Below are positions 7,359 through 13,862 of a stretch of 34,427 nucleotides of DNA, piece after piece. The translations under genes were made by a program, and so were the position numbers. The notes under the pieces were generated by a model, which was not told where the DNA came from, searched no databases, and saw only the letters and a program-made list of their open reading frames with translations. How positions within the stretch are numbered: position 1 is the stretch's first letter; the number at the start of each line of letters is the position of its first letter. Source of the DNA: an uncultured Lentisphaeria bacterium. Lineage in GTDB: Bacteria; Verrucomicrobiota; Lentisphaeria; Victivallales; UBA1829. Where the stretch lies: assembly GCA_949282305.1 (NCBI GenBank), contig CASDPB010000030.1, forward strand, positions 1 to 34,427. The letters are read 5' to 3'.

Positions 7359-7517
7359 TGCAGATACAAGGGCAAGGCTGATTTTCTCAAAGGTTGTATA
7401 TCTGTCAGTACCATATCTCTGTGAACCTCGTTACTATGCTTTAATATGATTATATATCAAAATATATTAATCGTCAAGAGTAAAATGGATTTTTTTTCAT
7501 TTTTTTTACTCTGAACG
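7359..7517 (-). repeat. Inverted repeat, left copy: duplicated regulator promoter and 5' end
   Basis: This 159-bp segment is the reverse complement of 8000-8158 with three mismatches by my count (7479, 7482, 7508); weaker similarity continues to about 7535. It contains a complete copy of the regulator promoter, ribosome binding region, ATG (7414) and first 18 codons. Beyond codon 18 the frame runs on into relaxase DNA out of frame and ends at 7295, giving a 39-codon hybrid peptide. The outer edge of the repeat coincides with the truncation of the relaxase gene. Confidence 0.95.
7449..7477 (-). promoter_or_regulatory. Duplicated sigma-70-type promoter facing the relaxase remnant
   Basis: On the minus strand TTGACG (7477-7472), a 17-nt spacer and TATAAT (7454-7449) mirror the regulator's own promoter exactly. 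It would transcribe the 39-codon hybrid frame, the relaxase tail and the overlapping 120-aa gene. Confidence 0.7.
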
Positions 7518-7999
7518 GAAATTCGGAAGAGAATGTTCACGCCCAATAATGACGATTAAGCCGAACATGAGGTGGCACAGGAATTTCCAAATATTCTTTC
7601 ACTCTGACATGACGTTCGGCATGGTTGTCTTTTTAAACCGGATTGATTCGCCCGACCGCTTTCCCGAAACAATCTTGCGTTTCGCCTAGTCTCTTTTGAA
7701 CTTAATTTTTCGGTCTATTCCTGTAGCAGACCTTCCCACAACTGATGATCGCAGTTGAATCAAGGCATGCATATCCAACCAACTTGTCTGTTATTTGTGT
7801 GTTCAGGAAAAATGACATTGGTCATGTCACAAAATATGTACTGCTTTATGAAACCTTGCTCATGTCGTGACCATTCTGACTGCAGGGCTGTTCACATGAT
7901 AAGCATGAGTGGGAACTTCAGAAAAAGCCTTTCGTTTCTGAGCATGGTCAGAGAGCATGGCTTTCTAAATATGTAAGTAAACTTTTTCTCTCGAATTCC
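7518..7999. other. 482-bp spacer between the arms of the inverted repeat; no supported gene
   Basis: It contains a 73-codon open frame at 7755-7976 without ribosome binding site or recognisable protein. Other contents are a 7-bp inverted pair GCCGAAC/GTTCGGC near 7564-7615, the imperfect palindrome TGACATTGGTCATGTCA near 7812 and a repeated GAGCATGG near 7940-7960. The origin of the segment is unknown. Confidence 0.5.
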
Positions 8000-8158
8000 T
8001 GTTCAGAGCAAAAAAAATGAAAAAAAATCCATTTCACCCTTGACGATTAATATATTTTGATATATAATCATATTAAAGCATAGTAACGAGGTTCACAGAG
8101 ATATGGTACTGACAGATATACAACCTTTGAGAAAATCAGCCTTGCCCTTGTATCTGCA
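8000..8158 (+). repeat. Inverted repeat, right copy (parental: regulator promoter and 5' end)
   Basis: This arm is part of the intact regulator gene and promoter, so it is likely the source copy. It pairs with 7359-7517 across a 482-bp spacer. Its outer end lies at codon 19 of the regulator. Confidence 0.95.
8040..8068 (+). promoter_or_regulatory. Near-consensus sigma-70-type promoter of the plus-strand cluster
   Basis: TTGACG (8040-8045), a 17-nt spacer and a perfect TATAAT (8063-8068) lie 35 nt upstream of the regulator ATG at 8103. An A-tract (8010-8028) just upstream could act as an UP element. Confidence 0.8.
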
Positions 8159-9182
8159 GGTGCGGGATTTGGTCATGCGCAAAATTCTGAGTCAGGAATG
8201 GCGTCCGGGCGAACAGCTTCCGACCGATCGGGAATTGTCCGCTCTTCTGGGGATCAATCATATCACGCTTGGCAAGGCATTGAATATGCTGCGCGATGAG
8301 GGCTTTCTGGTCAGAACCAGGGGAAATGGCACATTTGTTGCCGAACGGCAGGCAGGCGCCGCATCCCATGCAAATCCCGTCAGGCGCGATATTGCGGTTC
8401 TTTACGATGAACTTAACCCCGATACATTTTCCTCGGATCTTTTTGCAGGAATTTTCACTGCAATGGATGCCCTTAATCTTTCCATGCACTTGTTCGATGT
8501 GGAAAATTCCGGTGAAAAACAAGCCGATATGCTTTTGGATTTATTCCGGAGCGGCAAATTTGACGGTGCAATTGTCTGGTCTGTGATGGATGAAATACAA
8601 ATCCGCAGAATTTTTCAGGAAAAACCGGATGACTTCCCGCTGGTTTTTCTCGACCGCTTAAGCGGCGGATTCAAAGTTGATTGGAGCGGTCAGGATGACT
8701 ATCGTGCCGGCTGGCTGCTGGGAGATCTGATGAAGCGGCGCGGCCTGAAACGGGGAATTGTACTCCAGATTACAGAAAGTACTTCGCTCAGCACTGAACA
8801 GCGAAGGGTATGCGGTTTCTCTGATGCGTTTGGAGGGCTTGTTGCAATAAAACTGATTGATAATGATGAACTGGGACTTGCTTCCGTGCAGACTGTCATT
8901 CATGAAATTGCCGCGGATGCCGATACGGTTCCGACAGTTCTCTTTTCGACTTCCGATGTCTCGGCGCATTATGTCTATCGGCTCCTGAAGAATGATGCGG
9001 TTCTGCGGAATAAGCTGAGTTTCTGCTATATTCAAGGACAGTTTGTGCTGCCGGTATCTCGCGTTTACATGAATCTGAGGGATATGGGAACCGGTGCGGT
9101 GAAGATTTTGCAGGAACGTTTGAACGGCAACCGGAGCAGACAGCTTATCTATGAGAGCAACTGTGAACTGATTGAAGTTTAA
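8103..9182 (+). CDS. GntR-HTH transcriptional regulator with LacI/PBP1-like sensor domain, 359 aa
   Basis: The N-terminal 80 residues form a GntR-type winged helix: PLYLQVRDLVMRKILSQEW, then GEQLPTDRELSALLGINHIT and GFLVRTRGNGTFVAE. Residues 95-355 resemble the periplasmic-binding-protein-like sensor of LacI/AraR-type regulators (DIAVLYDELNPDTFSSDLFA, FPLVFLDRLSGGF, LFSTSDVSAHYVYRLL, TGAVKILQERLNG). Such proteins bind a sugar and release, or more rarely gain, DNA binding. It sits first in the plus-strand cluster behind a strong promoter, GAGG lies upstream of ATG 8103, and it probably controls itself and the genes to 20719. Its first 18 codons and promoter are duplicated in inverse at 7359-7517, so any operator inside that segment is duplicated too. 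Ligand unknown. Confidence 0.9.
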   Translation: MVLTDIQPLRKSALPLYLQVRDLVMRKILSQEWRPGEQLPTDRELSALLGINHITLGKALNMLRDEGFLVRTRGNGTFVAERQAGAASHANPVRRDIAVLYDELNPDTFSSDLFAGIFTAMDALNLSMHLFDVENSGEKQADMLLDLFRSGKFDGAIVWSVMDEIQIRRIFQEKPDDFPLVFLDRLSGGFKVDWSGQDDYRAGWLLGDLMKRRGLKRGIVLQITESTSLSTEQRRVCGFSDAFGGLVAIKLIDNDELGLASVQTVIHEIAADADTVPTVLFSTSDVSAHYVYRLLKNDAVLRNKLSFCYIQGQFVLPVSRVYMNLRDMGTGAVKILQERLNGNRSRQLIYESNCELIEV

Positions 9183-9227
9183 ACTGATGGCAGAAATTAC
9201 GCACAGAAAGGATATGGGGATGATAAT

Positions 9228-9341
9228 GGTTTCACTTTTATCGAATTTCTAATTGCAATTATGATCATTGTCATTCCTGTTGCCATATTGTTGCTGCTTT
9301 TGCAAATTTTTATGAGTGAAAAATATATTTACTGCAATTAA
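9228..9341 (+). pseudogene. Orphan pseudopilin N-terminus (prepilin signature remnant)
   Basis: The frame reads GFTFIEFLIAIMIIVIPVAI followed by more hydrophobic residues, ending at TAA 9339-9341. This is the type IV pilin-like N-terminal helix with Gly(-1)/Phe(+1) and Glu(+5), close to the FTLIELL motif of the three intact pseudopilins in this window. There is no start codon in frame. A short AAAGGA plus ATG cluster at 9207-9223 lies in other frames, suggesting a lost start by indel. The globular domain is absent. It sits just after the regulator, the same place where an intact pseudopilin sits after the minus-strand regulator, so it may be the relic of an equivalent gene. Confidence 0.55.
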
Positions 9342-9441
9342 ACGCTGATTCTTTTGTTATCATATCATACTGACACAAAAGAAAATGCAAAAATTAACGC
9401 TGGAAGTTGCGGTTGAAATAAAACGTAAGGATACAAAAATA

Positions 9442-10410
9442 ATGACGAACAATCAACAACTGCTCCCCCGGGAATCGTTTATACGAGCTCTCCGGCGAGA
9501 CCCACCCACTGGGCAGGTTCCTCATTTCGAGCTGGTATTTTTTCTGACGATGGAGGTCTTGGGTAAAGTGCATCCTTCTCATCGCAACTATGAACAGTGG
9601 ATCCAGATGAGTGAAAAAGAACGGAATCTGCATCGGAATGAAATGGCAGACATCTTTATTGACATTGCAGAAAAATATCATCACAGTGCCATTTTCATTC
9701 ATCCCAATCCATGCACAGAAGAAGAAACTGTCCGAATGGTCAATCTGATTCGGGAAAAAACCGGTTACAAATATTTTCTTATGCTACATGGCGACAGTAC
9801 ATTTGCCATTCCCCCGGGAGATCGTTTTGCCGAGTTTATTTACCGGATAGCCGATGAACCGGAAAAGATTCTGGCGGAAGCCGCTGTCAATAATGAAAAC
9901 GCGCTTCTACGTGCAGAACGTCTGAAAAAAGAATGTGATCTGGACGGTTTTGCCTTGTGTTCAGATTACTGCATGAATGAAAACCCCTTTCTGCCGCCGG
10001 AACAATTTGCACGTTTTATCACACCGTATCTGAAAGAATTGATTGAGGGATACCGCAGTATGGGATATTATACCATTAAACATACCGATGGAAATATTAT
10101 GCCGATTCTTGATCAGCTTGTCGATTGCCGACCGGATGCTCTTCATTCACTTGATCCGCAAGGCGGTGTGGACATTGCCGAAGTAAAACGTCTTTACGGA
10201 GATCAGCTTTGCCTGATCGGCAATGTGAATTGCGGGCTGATGGATACAGGGACTGATGAAGAAGTCATTCAATCCGCCCGCTATGCACTGGAAAAGGGAA
10301 TGCCCGGCGGGGGGTATATCTTTTCGACCAGCAATTGCGTTTATACGGGCATGCGTCTGGAACGTTATGAACTAATCCATAAGGTATGGAATGAACTAGG
10401 ATATTATTGA
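9442..10410 (+). CDS. Uroporphyrinogen decarboxylase (UroD)-family protein, MtaA/CmuA-like, 322 aa
   Basis: ATG 9442 has AAGGA 10 nt upstream; an earlier in-frame start at 9385 lacks one. The protein has the UroD-type TIM barrel: FIRALRRDPPTGQVPHFEL near the N-terminus, HTDGNIMPILDQLVDCRPDA in the middle and IGNVNCGLMDTG plus GGGYIFSTSNCVYTGM near the end. Length is typical. True UroD decarboxylates a haem precursor. Members with this 'HTDGN' and late cysteine pattern are usually methylcobamide:CoM-type methyltransferase relatives of unknown substrate. No corrinoid protein or haem gene is nearby. Its location between a sugar regulator and glycoside hydrolases recurs in Lentisphaerota-type clusters from memory. 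A role on a methylated sugar or its aglycone is inference. No signal peptide, so cytoplasmic. Confidence 0.85.
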   Translation: MTNNQQLLPRESFIRALRRDPPTGQVPHFELVFFLTMEVLGKVHPSHRNYEQWIQMSEKERNLHRNEMADIFIDIAEKYHHSAIFIHPNPCTEEETVRMVNLIREKTGYKYFLMLHGDSTFAIPPGDRFAEFIYRIADEPEKILAEAAVNNENALLRAERLKKECDLDGFALCSDYCMNENPFLPPEQFARFITPYLKELIEGYRSMGYYTIKHTDGNIMPILDQLVDCRPDALHSLDPQGGVDIAEVKRLYGDQLCLIGNVNCGLMDTGTDEEVIQSARYALEKGMPGGGYIFSTSNCVYTGMRLERYELIHKVWNELGYY

Positions 10411-10670
10411 TTCTCGGAATTAATGAGAACGCATATCGGCATCCCGGCGGATTTTCGGGCAGCACATTCCCCGAATGACTGAAAACGTTCAGCAGCAAAA
10501 ATGAAAATAACAGACAAGGAGGGAAGTATTCAGAATTTCAGTATTTTTTGGAAAAGTCACATTTTATGTGCGAAGTGAGGCATAAGCAAATGGACTGTTA
10601 CACGGAAAAGAGCTGATATGCAGGAATTGGCTCTCATTATAATTGATTTGTAACAATGGGGATACACATT
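10411..10670 (+). other. 260-bp leader with operator-like imperfect palindrome
   Basis: It holds CTGAAAACGTTCAG near 10480-10493, an imperfect dyad with an AACGTT core like LacI-type operators, and a GGAGGG followed by no convincing gene. No terminator with a T-tract is seen, so read-through from the UroD-like gene is possible. Confidence 0.3.
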
Positions 10671-13040
10671 ATGACAGCAAAGACCCTCGGAAGTATTTCC
10701 GCCGGAATGTTACTGCTGGCTGCTGAAGCCGGAGAGTCACCTTCCAAAAATCTCGCATGCAATGCACCCGTAACTCTGATAACCGCCAGTGCCAATCCGA
10801 GTAAAGATGCCCGGAAACTTACAGATGGACTCTTTGCACCGGGAACACCAATCAGTGGCAGTCCGGAATCCACCCTCAGTTATTTCGGCTGGTCGCCTTT
10901 TCTGTTTCAGGTTGATCTGGGCAAAGTTCAATCCATTGGCGGTATCGCTCTGCATTCGCAGGTCGATCAGAATACTCCGTTGGATTGTGTTTTTATCTGC
11001 GGCAGCAAAGACGGCAAAACCTGGTATCCCGTTGCAGAAATCAGTACACCTGACAATCCGAAAGCACCCGGTTATCCACGCTGGGTTTACCGGGACATGA
11101 ACTTAAACAGCCAGGCCCGATACCTGAAAGTGGCATTGATTGCCCGAAGTCTTCCGCAGACTTATTATTTCGACGAATTTGAAGTATACCCGGCATCCAC
11201 CTCCAAAGCAACGGAAACACCCGCTGGAAGCACTGATTATACAGCATTGCTGAATGATACACTGACGCGGACCGGCAGCAGAAAACGTCTGGCAACCGAC
11301 CTTGCAACACTGCGGAAGATTGTCGGAAACAGTTATGAAAATGAAATTCAGGCTCTGGAACGTCAGAAAACAGAATTCAAGGCACCCGGCGCCAAAAATT
11401 TCTCCAGCATATATCCGCAAAATACTGTACAGAAAGGTATTTATCAGGTTTTTGCCCGTTACCTGCGGGATACCAGGAAAGGTGACTGGTTTCTCTGGAG
11501 TCCCTACCGCTATCACTTTGCAACTCCATTTGATCTGCCCGGAATTCCTTTTTCCACATGGAAATTCAAGGTCCTTGGCGGAGAATCCCATACAGAAATA
11601 CTGACCCTGCTCAATGCCGGACCAGAAGAACGCCGCATCACCATTGAAGTTTCAGGATCTCCTGAAGCGTTGAAGCAGCTCAGTGTCCATGAGATGCCAT
11701 GGACCGATACTGCCGAAGGAATCAGTGTATCAACCATCATGCGGCCGATTACCCTGCGTGAGAATCGTTTTGACATGAGTCTTCCAAGTGGGCTGAGCTC
11801 CCGTCTGGCATTCACATTTGATGGCGGCAGACTGCCGGCGGGGACCTACCCGCTGCAATTGAAAATTAACGGCCGTCTTTATACTGTCGCCGCGGAGGTA
11901 TCTCCAGTCCGCCTTCCGGAAAAACAGAAACTGCTGGTCGGCACCTGGGATTATACAGATAAACTGCCGGCATTGGGATTGACCGAGAAAAATGTTGCCT
12001 CTGCCATTCGTTTGATGGATACAATGCGCATCAATGTCCCATGGGGTGGAGGTTCCATTGCATTCCCTCAGGAATCTGACTTTAATTCCAAGGGAGATTT
12101 CATCGGAAATCTGAAGAGCGAAAAATTTGAGCAGTGGCTCCGCCAGCGTCCGGGAAAGCCCATGTATTGCGTATTTATCAATGTGGAAGCGGCTGATCGC
12201 AACAATATCGGTTCATACCGTTTTGGAACGCCAGGTTTTGAAGTGCGGGCGGCAAACTGGATCCGGGCATGGGATCAACGCCTGCAACAACTGGGCTTGA
12301 AACCCGGGCAAGTGCAGTGGCTTCTGGTTGATGAGGTTTGGGATGACCACAAAGCAGCCATTCAGACAGCGTGGTCCAAAGCATTCCAGGCGGCAAAAAC
12401 CGTTGTCCTGCGTAATTGGAACAACCCTGTTGTCGATGTCAGAGAAAAACGTTTTGCGGAAATGATTGAGCTGATCGACAGCCTCTGTTCGTCGCGTGAC
12501 CGCCAGTATGAAAAAGAATATCTGCCGTTTTATCTGAAGCAGCAGGCAAAAGGGAAAGAATGGTGGACCTATTCCTGCAATGGACCATCGCGCCTGTTTG
12601 ATCCTTTCAGTTATTACAGAATGCACGGACTGGGATCGTGGAAAGATGGAATCCGGGGAATCGGCATCTGGTCATTTGGGGATAACGGCGGAGCTCCGGC
12701 ATGGAATGAATACCTGTTGCGCTGGGCGATTTTTGCTCCGACGGCAATTACCGAAACAGAAGTACTGCCGACGCTGGCTCTGGAAGCATTCCGGGAAGGG
12801 ATCGAGGATTTTGAATTGTTCTCGCTCCTGGAACAGCGGGTACCACAGCTGCCCGAACAGGAACGCTCTCAGGCAAAAGCCCTGCTGGAGGAACTGCGCA
12901 AGTACATTGTTGCCAATACCAATGTCCACATCAAATGGTATGACGCTGAAGCGAAACTGGATCGGCGCGGAGTAGACAAGTTACGTCTTCGCGCAATCAC
13001 CCTCCTGGAATCAGCGGTAGGGAAAAATAACAAAAAATAA
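10671..13040 (+). CDS. Secreted F5/8C + DUF4091 (GH123-like) glycoside hydrolase, 789 aa
   Basis: I choose ATG 10671 because GGGGA lies 8 nt upstream; an ATG 15 nt earlier has no site. Residues 1-20 (MTAKTLGSISAGMLLLAAEA) are a weak signal peptide. Residues 28-170 form a discoidin-like F5/8C carbohydrate-binding module (LTDGLFAPG, SYFGWSPFLFQVDLGKVQSI, YFDEFEVYPAS). After a helical linker, the C-terminal 380 residues are a TIM barrel of the DUF4091/GH123 type: LLVDEVWDD contains D554-E555, the Asp-Glu pair used by GH123 beta-N-acetylgalactosaminidases in substrate-assisted catalysis. EWWTYSCNGPSRLFDPFSYY and ALEAFREGIEDFELFSLLEQ are typical of the family. Substrate is likely a GalNAc- or similarly N-acetylated terminal sugar, but this class is diverse. 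A leader of 152 nt separates it from the pseudopilin that follows. Confidence 0.85.
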   Translation: MTAKTLGSISAGMLLLAAEAGESPSKNLACNAPVTLITASANPSKDARKLTDGLFAPGTPISGSPESTLSYFGWSPFLFQVDLGKVQSIGGIALHSQVDQNTPLDCVFICGSKDGKTWYPVAEISTPDNPKAPGYPRWVYRDMNLNSQARYLKVALIARSLPQTYYFDEFEVYPASTSKATETPAGSTDYTALLNDTLTRTGSRKRLATDLATLRKIVGNSYENEIQALERQKTEFKAPGAKNFSSIYPQNTVQKGIYQVFARYLRDTRKGDWFLWSPYRYHFATPFDLPGIPFSTWKFKVLGGESHTEILTLLNAGPEERRITIEVSGSPEALKQLSVHEMPWTDTAEGISVSTIMRPITLRENRFDMSLPSGLSSRLAFTFDGGRLPAGTYPLQLKINGRLYTVAAEVSPVRLPEKQKLLVGTWDYTDKLPALGLTEKNVASAIRLMDTMRINVPWGGGSIAFPQESDFNSKGDFIGNLKSEKFEQWLRQRPGKPMYCVFINVEAADRNNIGSYRFGTPGFEVRAANWIRAWDQRLQQLGLKPGQVQWLLVDEVWDDHKAAIQTAWSKAFQAAKTVVLRNWNNPVVDVREKRFAEMIELIDSLCSSRDRQYEKEYLPFYLKQQAKGKEWWTYSCNGPSRLFDPFSYYRMHGLGSWKDGIRGIGIWSFGDNGGAPAWNEYLLRWAIFAPTAITETEVLPTLALEAFREGIEDFELFSLLEQRVPQLPEQERSQAKALLEELRKYIVANTNVHIKWYDAEAKLDRRGVDKLRLRAITLLESAVGKNNKK

Positions 13041-13045
13041 AAAGA

Positions 13046-13076
13046 TCAGAAATGCCGGGCTGCGTTTTATTTCTGA
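13046..13076 (+). other. 8-bp stem-loop after the DUF4091 gene
   Basis: TCAGAAAT (13046-13053) pairs perfectly with ATTTCTGA (13069-13076) around a 15-nt loop, a few bases after the stop at 13040. No T-tract follows, so it may shape mRNA stability rather than terminate. Confidence 0.4.
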
Positions 13077-13192
13077 AGGCAAGACATTTTCCGCAACAGA
13101 GAAGAACGTGCCTGGCAGAGCTGAGCTTCATATAATGAATGTCAGACGTAAACACAGAAAATACAGATTGGCAACAGAGAAAGGACAGCAGT

Positions 13193-13846
13193 ATGAAGAA
13201 AATTTTGACCCTTATAGAGCTCCTGGTTGTCGTTGCGATCATCGCGATTCTGGCGGGTATGCTTTTGCCGGCACTGTCAAAAGCCAGAGAGAAGGCGCAG
13301 GCAATCAAATGTACCAGCAATCTTAAACAATACGGAGTTCTGGTGAGTTTCTATGTCGGAGACAACAATGATCAAATGCCATTTTTTCATGATGGCAGTT
13401 CTAGTTATGACTGGACTAGCTACTGGATGGGAGCTTTACAACCCTACGTCGGGCGAATCGAAGCTACAGATCCGAAAGAAGTGCTCGCACGCGATTTTCT
13501 CGGCTGTCCCATTTCCAAAACGATAACCGGAGGAGTTCGTACCTGGAGTTACGGCTATCCTACGAGTGAGATTGATGTACGTGACATTTCACGCCATAAA
13601 ATAACTCGTTTAAAGCCTAATCGTCTGTTGATTGGCGACGCAGCAAACTTAGTGATTTATACTTATGCCAACTTTTGGACTTCCGTAACGTCGTATACTC
13701 CGGACAACGGTTACTATGCTTATGGTATGCAATTTATTCATAATAAAGCAACCAACCTTGTACGTATTGGCGGAGACGTCAGCAGAATTCCCCTGCTCGA
13801 AATGAACAGCATCTGGGATACGGAACTGGTTCCGAACATTGAATAA
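13193..13846 (+). CDS. Pseudopilin-type protein with degenerate processing and H-X9-DG motifs, 217 aa
   Basis: ATG 13193 has AAGGA 7 nt upstream. The N-terminus [20 protein letters not shown] is the type IV pilin-like helix with Glu(+5). Position +1 is Leu rather than the usual Phe, and no Gly(-1) is present. The globular part has the family's [15 protein letters not shown] after the helix and [15 protein letters not shown]. The C-terminal H-X9-DG motif appears as [13 protein letters not shown]: spacing is kept but Asp-Gly became Gly-Gly. These proteins are expected to be exported and assembled, or membrane-held, through a type II secretion/type IV pilus-like route; their function in these bacteria is unproven. 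It lies 16 nt before GH38 and is surely co-transcribed with it. It is more divergent than the two minus-strand pseudopilins. Confidence 0.9.
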   Translation: MKKILTLIELLVVVAIIAILAGMLLPALSKAREKAQAIKCTSNLKQYGVLVSFYVGDNNDQMPFFHDGSSSYDWTSYWMGALQPYVGRIEATDPKEVLARDFLGCPISKTITGGVRTWSYGYPTSEIDVRDISRHKITRLKPNRLLIGDAANLVIYTYANFWTSVTSYTPDNGYYAYGMQFIHNKATNLVRIGGDVSRIPLLEMNSIWDTELVPNIE

Positions 13847-13862
13847 AGGCGTAGCAACAGAA

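Noticed and set aside
6400-7449. 349-codon open frame on the plus strand, antisense to the relaxase
   Set aside because: The minus strand carries clear helicase motifs over the same bases; the plus frame is a composition-driven shadow with no recognisable domain.
7755-7976. 73-codon frame in the inverted-repeat spacer
   Set aside because: No ribosome binding site, no similarity that I recognise and no neighbour context.
9385-9441. Earlier start for the UroD-like protein
   Set aside because: The extra 19 codons lack a ribosome binding site and do not fit the family start, while ATG 9442 has AAGGA at proper spacing.
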